This document shows, piece after piece, positions 44,817-53,043 of a stretch of DNA of 64,000 bases (positions are counted from its first letter, which is position 1; each line of letters starts with the position of its first letter). Below the pieces are notes generated by a model. The model saw only the letters and a program-made list of their open reading frames with translations, had not been told where the DNA came from and made no database searches. The stretch spans positions 372,001 to 436,000 of the forward strand of contig NZ_JAIWNA010000002.1 in assembly GCF_020216065.1 (NCBI RefSeq), given 5' to 3'. A program made the position numbers and the translations under genes. The stretch comes from Nocardia rosealba. GTDB lineage: Bacteria > Actinomycetota > Actinomycetes > Mycobacteriales > Mycobacteriaceae.

Positions 44817-45854
44817 ATGTCCCGCAGGCTGTCGGCCTTCTCGCGGATCGCGCTCGCGATCGCCCCCGTCGTCGCCCTCGTCGCGGCATGTGGCTCCGGC
44901 TCGACGCCGGAACAGGGGGCGGGCGCCCCCTACATCCTCAAGGTCACCGACCCGGGCAACAGCGGTCCGCTGGCCGTCGGCAAACGCGACGGCACCTTCG
45001 ACGCGGCCCTCGCACCGCTGGGCGCCAAGATCCAATGGGTCAGCACCACACCGGGTTTCAGCTCCATGCTGAAGCTGTTCAACACCGGCGAACTCGACGT
45101 GTCCGGCGCGGCCTTCAGCCCCGTGGTCGGCGCGCTGTCCAAGGCCGTCGGCGTGAAGATCGTCGCGGTGGCCGATCCGGCGGGCCAGGATCAGAGCGGC
45201 ATCGTCGTCCGGCCGGAGTCGGGGGTGACCTCGGTGGCCGGCCTGGCGGGCAAGCGGATCGCGGTGAACCCGGCGGGTAAGGGCGAGTACATCACGCTCA
45301 AAGCCCTTGCCCAGGCAGGTATTCCGGCCGATCAGGTCACCCGGGTCCCGTTGCAGCAGAAGGATGCCGCCTCGGCGTTCGCGACCGGCAAGGTCGACGC
45401 GTGGGCGTCGTTCCTGGTGCCGTACCAGGAGGCCAAGGCCGCGGGCGCGGTGGAGATCGTCACCGAGAAGCAGATCGGCTCCAAGGACAACTCCGTGGTG
45501 GTGTTCCGCACCGAGATCCTCGACGAGCGCCCGGACGTGGCCGCGAAGTATCTGGAAGTCCTGCAAGGCCTCACCGCGAAGCAGAAGGCCGCACCGGCCG
45601 ACTTCGAGAACGTCTTCGACAAGTCCGGTCCACGCGCGCTCACCGGTGAGCGCCTGGCCGACGCCGTCCGGGTGGGCGCGCAGGCCTCCGTGCCCCGGTT
45701 GCCCGTCGACTCCGACGCCACCGACCTGGCCGATGTGGTGAACACCTTCGCCGACAACGGTGTCATCGACCGCCGTATCACCGCCGCCGACATCTTCTAC
45801 GACCTGAAGTCCAAGCTGACCCCCGAACAGCTCGCCGCGCTGAAGGACAAGTGA
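44817..45854 (+). CDS. ABC transporter substrate-binding lipoprotein, sulfonate/nitrate type
   Basis: 345 residues. Signal peptide with lipobox (ALVAACGSG), then an NMT1/SsuA-like periplasmic-binding fold (LKVTDPGNSGPLAVGKRDGTFDAALAPLG; GLAGKRIAVNPAGKGEY). AGGAG precedes the ATG by 6 bases. First gene of a long plus-strand operon; the GTG of the permease follows its stop by one base. Together with the next two genes it makes a full importer for a sulfonate or related organosulfur anion; the ligand cannot be read directly. Confidence 0.9.
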   Translation: MSRRLSAFSRIALAIAPVVALVAACGSGSTPEQGAGAPYILKVTDPGNSGPLAVGKRDGTFDAALAPLGAKIQWVSTTPGFSSMLKLFNTGELDVSGAAFSPVVGALSKAVGVKIVAVADPAGQDQSGIVVRPESGVTSVAGLAGKRIAVNPAGKGEYITLKALAQAGIPADQVTRVPLQQKDAASAFATGKVDAWASFLVPYQEAKAAGAVEIVTEKQIGSKDNSVVVFRTEILDERPDVAAKYLEVLQGLTAKQKAAPADFENVFDKSGPRALTGERLADAVRVGAQASVPRLPVDSDATDLADVVNTFADNGVIDRRITAADIFYDLKSKLTPEQLAALKDK

Positions 45855-45855
45855 G

Positions 45856-46671
45856 GTGAGCACTCTCGTCCTCGCCCCGCCTCGTGTCCGGCGCACCCGG
45901 GAGCGGCCACGCTGGTTGTCGCTCGGTCTGCGCGCGCTGCTACCCGTCCTCATCGTGCTCGCCTGGTGGGCGGGTTCGGCAAGCGGTGCGATCTCGCCGC
46001 GGGTGATCGCCGGACCCGGTGCCGTCTGGTCGGCACTGGTCGAGCTGGCGGGGAGCGGTCAACTGCTCGACTTCGCACTCGCCTCGTTCGGCCGGGCAGC
46101 CGCCGGGGTGGCGATCGGGGTCGGCGTCGGACTGGTGCTCGGGCTGCTGTCGGGGCTGTCCGCGCTCGGCGAGGAACTCGTCGACTCGACCATGCAGATC
46201 GTGCGTGCGGTGCCGTTCCTGGCACTGGTTCCGTTGTTCATCGCCTGGTTCGGCATCGACGAGCTCTACAAGGTGCTGCTGATCGCGGTGGCGACCACCG
46301 CCCCGATGTACGCCTACACCTACCTGGGCGTGCGCAATGTCGACCGGAAGATGGTCGAGGCGGCGCGCAGCTTCGGGCTCACCGGAACCCGGCTCGTCGT
46401 CGAGGTGATCGTGCCCGCCGCGCTGCCCGGCATCCTGATGGCGCTGCGGGTGTGCTTGTCGATCAGCATCACCGCGCTGATCGCCGCCGAACAAGTCGGC
46501 ACCCAGCAGGGCGTCGGCTACCTGGTGACGCTGGCCCAGGAATACAACCGCACCGACTACATGGTGCTGTGCGTGGTCCTCTACGCGCTGCTCGGTCTGG
46601 TGTTCGACGCACTCGTACGGCTCGCGGAACGGTACGCGATGCCCTGGCGCAAGCAGGTGGCGATCCGATGA
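45856..46671 (+). CDS. ABC transporter permease, SsuC type
   Basis: 271 residues, six membrane segments, BPD_transp_1 fold. The EAA loop VDRKMVEAARSFGLTGTRLV... is intact and the C-terminal half (RVCLSISITALIAAEQVG) matches the nitrate/sulfonate/taurine permeases (SsuC, TauC). GTG start one base after the lipoprotein stop; its stop overlaps the ATPase start (ATGA). Confidence 0.92.
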   Translation: MSTLVLAPPRVRRTRERPRWLSLGLRALLPVLIVLAWWAGSASGAISPRVIAGPGAVWSALVELAGSGQLLDFALASFGRAAAGVAIGVGVGLVLGLLSGLSALGEELVDSTMQIVRAVPFLALVPLFIAWFGIDELYKVLLIAVATTAPMYAYTYLGVRNVDRKMVEAARSFGLTGTRLVVEVIVPAALPGILMALRVCLSISITALIAAEQVGTQQGVGYLVTLAQEYNRTDYMVLCVVLYALLGLVFDALVRLAERYAMPWRKQVAIR

Positions 46672-47423
46672 CGACAACAGCAGCCGCCCCGATCGAGGTA
46701 GCGGCGAACCCGGTGGCGGTGTCGATCACCGGACTGCACAAGGCCTTCGGGGACAAGACCGTGCTCGACGGCGTCGACCTCACCATCCGCCGCGGCGAAT
46801 TCGTGGTACTGCTCGGCCCGAGCGGCACCGGCAAGACCACGCTGCTACGCCTGCTCACCGGGCTCGAAACACCGGACGCCGGTGAGGTTCTCGTACCGCC
46901 GCGCCGCACGACCGTATATCAGGAACCGCGCCTGATCCCGTCGAAGCGGGTGCTGGCCAACGTGATCGTCGGCCTGCGGCGCGGCAGAGCGCAGCGCGAA
47001 GCCGGCCTGCGCGCGTTGACCGAAGTGCACCTAGACGGCAAGGCGGGGCAGTGGCCCGCCACCCTGTCCGGTGGCGAGGCGCAGCGCGCCGCCCTGGCCA
47101 GGGCCCTGGTGCGCGAACCGGAACTGCTGCTGCTCGACGAGCCGTTCGCGGCGCTGGACGCGCTGACCCGGCTGCGCATGCAGGACCTGGTCGGCGATCT
47201 GGTCGCGCGTCACCGGCCCGCCGTGCTCATGGTCACCCACGATGTCGACGAGGCGATCCGGCTCGCCGACCGGGTGATCATCCTCGACCGCGGCCGTTTC
47301 GCCGTCGACGAGACCGTCGACCTACCCCACCCGCGCGATCACGCGGCACCCGAAACCCTCGGCTACCGAACGCGATTCCTCGCCCAACTCGGTGTCGGAC
47401 CACATGCAAGGAGCCTGTCATGA
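46668..47423 (+). CDS. ABC transporter ATP-binding protein, SsuB type
   Basis: 251 residues. Walker A GPSGTGKTTLL, Q-loop VYQEPRLIP, signature LSGGEAQRAALARAL, Walker B LLLLDEPFAALD, H-loop VTHDVDEA: the SsuB/TauB/NrtD pattern. Cytoplasmic motor of the importer. The ATG overlaps the permease stop; its own stop overlaps the desulfinase-like start (ATGA), so the enzyme genes are translated with the transporter. Confidence 0.93.
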   Translation: MTTTAAAPIEVAANPVAVSITGLHKAFGDKTVLDGVDLTIRRGEFVVLLGPSGTGKTTLLRLLTGLETPDAGEVLVPPRRTTVYQEPRLIPSKRVLANVIVGLRRGRAQREAGLRALTEVHLDGKAGQWPATLSGGEAQRAALARALVREPELLLLDEPFAALDALTRLRMQDLVGDLVARHRPAVLMVTHDVDEAIRLADRVIILDRGRFAVDETVDLPHPRDHAAPETLGYRTRFLAQLGVGPHARSLS

Positions 47424-48445
47424 CCGAAACCCTGTGGTACACCCGCTGCCCCGTGCCCACCGCGAGCGGCCTGGCGCACAGCCTCGGCTGGCTCGGTGAG
47501 ACCGCCGCGAACGCGGGCCTCGAATTCGGCGTGCTGCAGGACGCGGGCCCCGAACTCGCCGGGCACCACTTCCTGCACGACCTGTCCGGCCTGATCCGCG
47601 AGGGCGGAAATGTGCCGGCCCTGGCCGCACGCGCACAGGGCTCACCGACCCGCCTGATCGGGCTCACCTGGATCGACGAGTCCCAGGCGATCCTGGTCGG
47701 CCCCGATTCGCCGGTCACCGACGCCGCCGGGCTGGCCGGGCTGCGCATCGGCGTCCCCGCCTGGGCGCAGGACCAGGCCCGTAGCTTCCCGCGAGCGATG
47801 GCGCTGCACGGCTTCGCCAACGCCCTGCGCCCGGCCGGGCTGACCCTGGCCGATGTGCGCGTCGTCGAGCTGGCGGTCGAGCGGGATCCGCAGGTGCGCA
47901 CCGAGATCCAGAGCGCTCGTCGCTCGACGACCTGGGGTGTGGACGAACTCCTCGACGGTAGGGTCGACGCGATCTACGTCAAGGGCGCTCGCGCCAAGGA
48001 GGTGGCGGCCGAGAACGGTCTGCGCGTGGCGGTCGACCTCGACGCCTCGGCCACCAAGCACCTGCGGGTCAACAACGGCACCCCGCGCCCGATCACGGTC
48101 CACGCCGACCTGCTCGAATCCCGGCCCGAGGTCGTCGTCGGCTTCCTCGCGCAGAGCCTGCGCGCGGCCGACTGGGCCGCCGGTGACCTCGACGGTGTCC
48201 GCGCTGTGCTCCAGCGCGAAACGCTGTCCGGCCCGGCCGGTGTCGTCGCTGCCTACGGCGCCGAGTTCCACCGCGGCCTGCATCCCTCGCTCACCGACGA
48301 ACGGATCGAACTGCTCGGTGTGCAGAAGCAGTTCCTCTACACCCACGGCTTCCTGGCCGCCGATTTCGATCTCGAATCCTGGGTCGCCCCTGAGCCGTTG
48401 GCCCGTGCGCGTGAGATCGTCGCTGCCGAGCGGGTGCCGGCATGA
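47420..48445 (+). CDS. DszB-like sulfinate desulfinase homologue (binding-protein fold)
   Basis: 341 residues, no signal peptide, so cytoplasmic. The opening LWYTRCPVPTASG parallels the TYSNCPVPNALL of 2'-hydroxybiphenyl-2-sulfinate desulfinase DszB, keeping the catalytic Cys (Cys10 here, Cys27 there). GHHF then R..GG keeps His50 and Arg60 with the same 10-residue spacing as DszB His60 and Arg70, followed by the conserved Gly63. The C-terminal QKQFLYTHGFL ... SWVAPEPL also tracks DszB. DszB is 365 residues and shares the NMT1/SBP fold, so automatic tools would call this a binding protein. I infer cleavage of a sulfinate to sulfite plus carbon product. It lies between the importer and two SsuD-like monooxygenases. 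Confidence 0.78.
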   Translation: MTETLWYTRCPVPTASGLAHSLGWLGETAANAGLEFGVLQDAGPELAGHHFLHDLSGLIREGGNVPALAARAQGSPTRLIGLTWIDESQAILVGPDSPVTDAAGLAGLRIGVPAWAQDQARSFPRAMALHGFANALRPAGLTLADVRVVELAVERDPQVRTEIQSARRSTTWGVDELLDGRVDAIYVKGARAKEVAAENGLRVAVDLDASATKHLRVNNGTPRPITVHADLLESRPEVVVGFLAQSLRAADWAAGDLDGVRAVLQRETLSGPAGVVAAYGAEFHRGLHPSLTDERIELLGVQKQFLYTHGFLAADFDLESWVAPEPLARAREIVAAERVPA

Positions 48446-49536
48446 CCGATTTCCTGTGGCGGCTGCCCAGCCGTGGTGACGGACGACGCGCCGATCCGGC
48501 GCTGCGTGGCCGCGGCGGGTTCGGACCGCCGAACCCCGTTGTCGAGACCACCGATTTGCGGCCGGGTCGCTTCGGCCCGTTCGACGACCTCGCCCAGATC
48601 GTCGACGCCGCCGAACTCACCGGCTTCGACGGCGTGCTCGCACCCTACGACCCGCTCGGCGAGGAATCCTGGATCGTGGCGGCCGCGGCCCTGCGCGCCA
48701 CCCGCTACACGCGGGTAACGGTCGAATTCCAGCCCGCGTTCGGCACCCCGGTGTACGCGGCCAAGGTGTCGGCGACCCTGCAGCGGCACTCGGCGGGGCG
48801 GCTGAACTGGCGGTTGGCCGTCGACACCGATGAAGCCGAGGCGCGCACGCGCGGTGACCGGGTCACCGGTGACGAGCGCTACGACCGTGCCGCGGAATTC
48901 CTCACCGTGGCACGCGGGGTCTGGAACGAGAACGAGGTCGATGCAGCGGGATTCGCGGGCACCGGTTTCGATTACGCGGGTCGCTATTACGACGTGGTCG
49001 ACGGTGGCTTCCGTGGCATCCTGTCCGGCCTGCCGTTCCCGGTGGTGCATCTGAGCGGGACCACACCCGCCGCGCTGGCGCTCTCCGCCGCACACGGTGA
49101 TGTCCACCTGTTCGCCGAGCAGGAAGACGGAATCACCGGTGCGGTCACCGAATTGGGGGAGCGGGCCGCCGCGTCCGGGCGCCGCGTGCGCGTCGGCCTC
49201 GAATTGCCGATCATCGCCAGAGAGACCGAGGCCGAAGCCTGGGCCAGGGTGCATCGGCAGTGGGCCGAACTCGACCGACCCGACAACGTCGCCGACCACA
49301 CCCTCGGTGAGGGACGCTGGTCCGGGTTCCACGCGTTCGGCTACGACCAGCGCATCGGCCTCGTCGGCAGCTACGAGCAGGTGGCACAACACCTTTCCGA
49401 TTACGCGGCCGCAGGCGTGCAGACATTCGTGCTGTCGGGCCACCCCGCTGTCGAGGAAATCCATCGCGCGGGCGAGCACCTGCTGTTCCTCGCCGACCCG
49501 ACGGCCCGCACTCTCGCTCAGGAGGTCACCGCATGA
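48442..49536 (+). CDS. LLM flavin-dependent monooxygenase, SsuD/MsuD-like
   Basis: 364 residues, luciferase-like barrel. FDDLAQIVDAAELTGFDGVL, TRVTVEFQPAFGTPVYAAK, QRHSAGRLNWRLAV and the end RIGLVGSYEQVAQHLSDYAA match the alkanesulfonate monooxygenase subgroup rather than the longer (about 450-residue) DszA/NtaA group. Uses reduced FMN and O2, probably to break a C-S bond. Start overlaps the desulfinase-like stop and its end overlaps the next LLM gene (ATGA both). The head of ~25 residues (RRADPALRGRGGFG) is basic and not typical. Confidence 0.88.
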   Translation: MTDFLWRLPSRGDGRRADPALRGRGGFGPPNPVVETTDLRPGRFGPFDDLAQIVDAAELTGFDGVLAPYDPLGEESWIVAAAALRATRYTRVTVEFQPAFGTPVYAAKVSATLQRHSAGRLNWRLAVDTDEAEARTRGDRVTGDERYDRAAEFLTVARGVWNENEVDAAGFAGTGFDYAGRYYDVVDGGFRGILSGLPFPVVHLSGTTPAALALSAAHGDVHLFAEQEDGITGAVTELGERAAASGRRVRVGLELPIIARETEAEAWARVHRQWAELDRPDNVADHTLGEGRWSGFHAFGYDQRIGLVGSYEQVAQHLSDYAAAGVQTFVLSGHPAVEEIHRAGEHLLFLADPTARTLAQEVTA

Positions 49537-50702
49537 CCATCGACGTCTACTGGCGCATCGGCATGGAAGGCGATCACGCCTCGCTGCGGACCCCACGCCG
49601 CTACAACCGGGGCAACGCGGGTGGCTACGGCCCGGGCAATATCGCCCCGGCCGTGCGGAACGGCGCGCTCGACGAGTACACCTACCTCGATCACGTCGCC
49701 GCGGTCGCCAAGGCCACGGAATCGGCGGGGTTCCTCGGCGGGTTGCTGCCGTCGTTCCCGGTGACCGACGACCCGTGGGCCTTCGCCGCCGCGCTGGCCG
49801 CCGAGACCACCACCTACCGCTTCATGGTCGCCTTCCAGCCCGGCTTCCTGCACCCGGTGCAGGCGGCACGCATGTCGGCGAGCCTGCAGCGCGCCACGGG
49901 CGGGCGGCTGGTCTACAACATCATCAGCGGAGGTGGCGGTCCGGCCCAATTGTGGTGGGGCGACAAGGTTTCCCACGACGACCGCTACGCGCGCACGAGC
50001 GAGTTCCTCGACGTGCTGCGCGGCGTCTGGGATGGTGAGCCCTTCGATCACGACGGCCGCTTCTTCCGCACCGAAGGCGCCGCACTGCCACCGGGCCTGG
50101 CCGGGCAACCCTTCCCCGAGGTGTACTTCTCCGGTTCGTCGGGTGCCGCCGTGGCCGCCGCGGGCCGCCACGCCGACTACTACCTGTCCTGGCTCGAGCC
50201 CTACGCCGACCTGCGCGCCAAGTTCGACGGTGTCCGCCGCAACGCCGAAACCACCGGGCGCACACCGAAGTTCGCCGTCCGCATCGACATCGTCGCCCGC
50301 CACACCGAGGAAGCCGCGTGGGCCGAGATCGAGAAGGGCTGGGCTTTCGTCGACCGCGACGCCGCCAACCGCGCGGCCCAGGGCGACTCGTTCGGCGCTG
50401 CCCGGATCAAGGGCTGGGTGCCCGAGAACATCACCGGCTACCGCGATCTGGAAGTACAGCCCAATGTCTGGTGCGGTTTCAGCCTGATCCGGGGCGGCCC
50501 GGCGTTCGGCCTGGTCGGTAGCTACGAACAGGTAGCCCAGCGGCTCGACGAATTGATCGACCTCGGCGTCGACGCCTTCATCCTCGCGGGCAACCCGCAT
50601 CTGGAAGAGGCCTATCGGGTCGGCGAGGAAGTACTGCCGCTGCTCGGCCGCGCCCGGCTCACCGCCCCGCCCACCGACACCGTCCTCGCGACGGCCCGAT
50701 AA
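49533..50702 (+). CDS. ssuD: Alkanesulfonate monooxygenase-like protein (SsuD family)
   Basis: 389 residues with strong SsuD features: MTIDVYWRIGMEGDHAS, FLGGLLPSFPVTDDPWAF, RFMVAFQPGFLHPVQAARM, GRLVYNIISGGGGPAQLWWG and GFSLIRGGPAFGLVGSYEQV. It desulfonates alkanesulfonates to aldehydes plus sulfite using FMNH2. It is only moderately similar to the LLM before it, so the two probably act on different substrates or steps. No flavin reductase (SsuE) is in this operon. Stop TAA is followed 14 bases later by the aldolase ATG. Confidence 0.9.
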   Translation: MTIDVYWRIGMEGDHASLRTPRRYNRGNAGGYGPGNIAPAVRNGALDEYTYLDHVAAVAKATESAGFLGGLLPSFPVTDDPWAFAAALAAETTTYRFMVAFQPGFLHPVQAARMSASLQRATGGRLVYNIISGGGGPAQLWWGDKVSHDDRYARTSEFLDVLRGVWDGEPFDHDGRFFRTEGAALPPGLAGQPFPEVYFSGSSGAAVAAAGRHADYYLSWLEPYADLRAKFDGVRRNAETTGRTPKFAVRIDIVARHTEEAAWAEIEKGWAFVDRDAANRAAQGDSFGAARIKGWVPENITGYRDLEVQPNVWCGFSLIRGGPAFGLVGSYEQVAQRLDELIDLGVDAFILAGNPHLEEAYRVGEEVLPLLGRARLTAPPTDTVLATAR

Positions 50703-50716
50703 CCACAGGAGTCCCT

Positions 50717-51436
50717 ATGACCACCACCGAAACCCTGCTGACGGAGACCGTGACAGCCTTCGTCGCGGCGGCCACCCGCGACGCCGAGACCGCGTTCCGG
50801 GTCTTCCGGGAAACCGGAACCGTCACCGGCAACGGCACCGTCAACTTCGTCGAGCGCGTGCCAGGTACCGAGATCGCCGTCGCCCTCAACGAACCCGGCC
50901 CCTGGGCCACCGACCGCACGGTCGAGCCCGTCGTGGCGACCTTCGACGGAGAAGTGCTGTCCGGCAAGGGATCCGCCGGGTTCGTCACCGGCTACGCGAA
51001 GGTCTTCCGCGCGCACCCGGAGATCACCTCGGTCGTGCACATCCACACGCCGTGGCTGGGTGGCTGGGCCCAGACCCACCGCACCCTGCCCATCCGCTAC
51101 GCCGCCTCCCAGCGGCTCACCCTGTCGCGCGAGATCCCGCCGCACATCGACCGCACCATCGGGGCGGGCGAGTTCATCCTGAGCAAGCTCGAGACCGACC
51201 CGCACCTGGCAGCCATCTTCGAGGCGAACGGCGGGGCCAACGTGATCGGCCGTGCCGGCCTGTTGGAACTGGCGAAATTCGTGGTGCTGCTCGAGGAGGG
51301 CGCGCAGTATCAGGCGATCGCCGAAACGCTCGGCGGCTCGGTCGAATTCGATCCGTCCAACCTGGCGGTGCAGTGGCAGCGCAGCGGGCTGGCCGACGAA
51401 GCCCGCCGCCTCGGCCTGATCGGAGACGCGCGATGA
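50717..51436 (+). CDS. Class II aldolase/adducin-family protein
   Basis: 239 residues. The zinc site HIHTPW sits in VVHIHTPWLGG, with a third His supplied by RYAASQR... region or PPHIDRTIG; TGNGTVNFVER replaces the usual substrate loop. Members split or isomerise sugar phosphates (fuculose-, ribulose-phosphate). In this operon it may process the carbon product left after desulfonation. CAGGAG precedes the ATG. Its stop overlaps the next start as ATGA. No other sugar gene is nearby. Confidence 0.85.
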   Translation: MTTTETLLTETVTAFVAAATRDAETAFRVFRETGTVTGNGTVNFVERVPGTEIAVALNEPGPWATDRTVEPVVATFDGEVLSGKGSAGFVTGYAKVFRAHPEITSVVHIHTPWLGGWAQTHRTLPIRYAASQRLTLSREIPPHIDRTIGAGEFILSKLETDPHLAAIFEANGGANVIGRAGLLELAKFVVLLEEGAQYQAIAETLGGSVEFDPSNLAVQWQRSGLADEARRLGLIGDAR

Positions 51437-52377
51437 GCATCCGGGTCGGCTACTTCCCGCACAACAATTCCCTGTTCGTCCTGCGCCACCGTGGCATTCT
51501 CGAACGGCTGCTGCCCGAGGTCGAATGGGTCGACCTGCGCGAACTGCCCCGGCCCGCCCGGGTCGACCCGAAAACCGCACTGCCCGGCGAACATTCGGAC
51601 TGGTTGTTCACCGAGGGCGGCTACGACATCATCGGCACCGGCTTCACCCCACCACTCACGGCGCTGGCCAACCAGCGCGACATCGTCTACCTCGGCATCT
51701 CGGGCCCGCGGGTGGAGAACGGCAGGCTGGTCGCGACCGCCGCGAGCGGCATCACCTCCGCCGCCGATCTGCGCGGCAAGCGGGTCGGCATCGCGCACGG
51801 CTCCTGGCAGACCACGTTGCTGCTGTTCGCTCTCGACAAGGTCGGCCTGACCTGGGCCGATGTCGAACCGATCGACGTGGACGTGCGCGGCGGCGGCGCG
51901 GCACTGCTGGCCGGTGAGCTCGATGCCTGGGTCGGCACCTACCCCGGTCTGCACGAGATCGAGGCTGCCACCGAACTCGTCACACTGGTCGACACCGCCT
52001 CGGTCTTCAGCCACCCGTCCCTGTGGTTCACCCGCCGCGACCTGGCCGAAGGCGATCCAGACACCGTGGAGGCGGTGCTGGCGGCGCTGCGCGAATCCGA
52101 CGCCTGGATCGCCGAGAACCCGCGGGCCGCGGCGCAGTATTTCGTCGACGACGCGCTTCGCCACGGGATCCCCGCCGACCTGGACGCCTGGGAAGCGGCC
52201 CTGCGCGGCCGACCGTTCGGCGTACACCCCGTGAGCGAGGACTTCCTCGACGAACAGCAGCGCGCCGCCGACCTGCTCGCCGCGAACGGGCTGCTCCCGC
52301 GCGCGATCGAGGTCCGATCGGCGGTGCTCCCGTGGATCGGGGAGCTGATCGACGAACAGGCCACCACCACGGTCTGA
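51433..52377 (+). CDS. Cytoplasmic SBP-fold protein of the sulfonate operon
   Basis: 314 residues with an NMT1/SsuA-like core (RVGYFPHNNSLFVLRHRGIL; SGITSAADLRGKRVGIAHG; GGGAALLAGELDAWVG) but starting directly at the mature fold: there is no signal peptide or lipobox. This means either a second enzyme built on the binding-protein fold, like DszB, or a cytoplasmic ligand binder. The DszB Cys/His/Arg pattern is not present (no Cys in the N-terminal 50 residues). Last gene of the operon; the 3' end is convergent with the next membrane-protein gene. Confidence 0.8.
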   Translation: MSIRVGYFPHNNSLFVLRHRGILERLLPEVEWVDLRELPRPARVDPKTALPGEHSDWLFTEGGYDIIGTGFTPPLTALANQRDIVYLGISGPRVENGRLVATAASGITSAADLRGKRVGIAHGSWQTTLLLFALDKVGLTWADVEPIDVDVRGGGAALLAGELDAWVGTYPGLHEIEAATELVTLVDTASVFSHPSLWFTRRDLAEGDPDTVEAVLAALRESDAWIAENPRAAAQYFVDDALRHGIPADLDAWEAALRGRPFGVHPVSEDFLDEQQRAADLLAANGLLPRAIEVRSAVLPWIGELIDEQATTTV

Positions 52378-52385
52378 GCCCCGGA

Positions 52386-52934
52386 TCAACTCCGCCGCGA
52401 CCCCGTGACCCACACCGGTCCGGTCAGCAGCCAGATCACCGTGATCACGCCGAGCGAACCGAAGATCCCCATCAGCTGTTCGCGCTGCTCGGCGTCGGCC
52501 ACGGTGTAGCTCAGCGCCAGGGTGAGCGCGCCCGCGATGGCCGCGGCGCCGAGCCAGCGGGCGAAATCGGCCCACTCCTTGCGGGTGCGTTCGGGCCCGT
52601 ATTTCGGCACCCGAACCGGTGCGGGGCCGCCGGCGAAGCGGTGGGCGAAGCGCTCGTCCAGCCACCGGATCATGCGCGGTCCGAACATCACCGTGCAGCC
52701 GAGGTAGATCCCGGCGATCCGGTGCGCGAACGTCACTTCGCCACCCCGGTGCAGATCGATCGCCACCGCGACCACCAGCACCACGTCCAGCGCCGGGACC
52801 AGCGCCAGGGTGACGGTGCTGGCGCGGCGCAACCGCAGCAGGTAGCGCAGAGCCAACCCGCCCACCACCAGCACCCAGAAGCCGATCTCACACCCCGCGA
52901 TCGTGAGCAGGACCGGATTCGTCAGTTCGTTCAT
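52386..52934 (-). CDS. Integral membrane protein, unknown function
   Basis: 182 residues with 5 hydrophobic segments: about 10-31, 42-62, 72-90, 130-148 and 158-176. A positively charged loop (ERFAHRFAGGPAPVRVPKYGPERTRKEWADFARW region) divides them. No motif recognised. It is divergent from the histidine kinase gene by about 110 bases and may be its target; in other actinomycetes small membrane proteins of this kind accompany NarL-type systems. Confidence 0.75.
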   Translation of the reverse strand: MNELTNPVLLTIAGCEIGFWVLVVGGLALRYLLRLRRASTVTLALVPALDVVLVVAVAIDLHRGGEVTFAHRIAGIYLGCTVMFGPRMIRWLDERFAHRFAGGPAPVRVPKYGPERTRKEWADFARWLGAAAIAGALTLALSYTVADAEQREQLMGIFGSLGVITVIWLLTGPVWVTGSRRS

Positions 52935-53043
52935 GTACCTCAGGGTGCCGAACCGGGTCCGGGTGACACATCCGGCTTCCGGTCGCGGGCGGGTCCGTCC
53001 TTCGGGGGACGTCTACCACCGCCCGATGTGCTGGAATGAGCAG

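Noticed and set aside
47420..50702. Classical dszABC dibenzothiophene operon
   Set aside because: There is no DszC-like gene and the LLM proteins have SsuD length and motifs rather than DszA's; only the DszB-like part matches.
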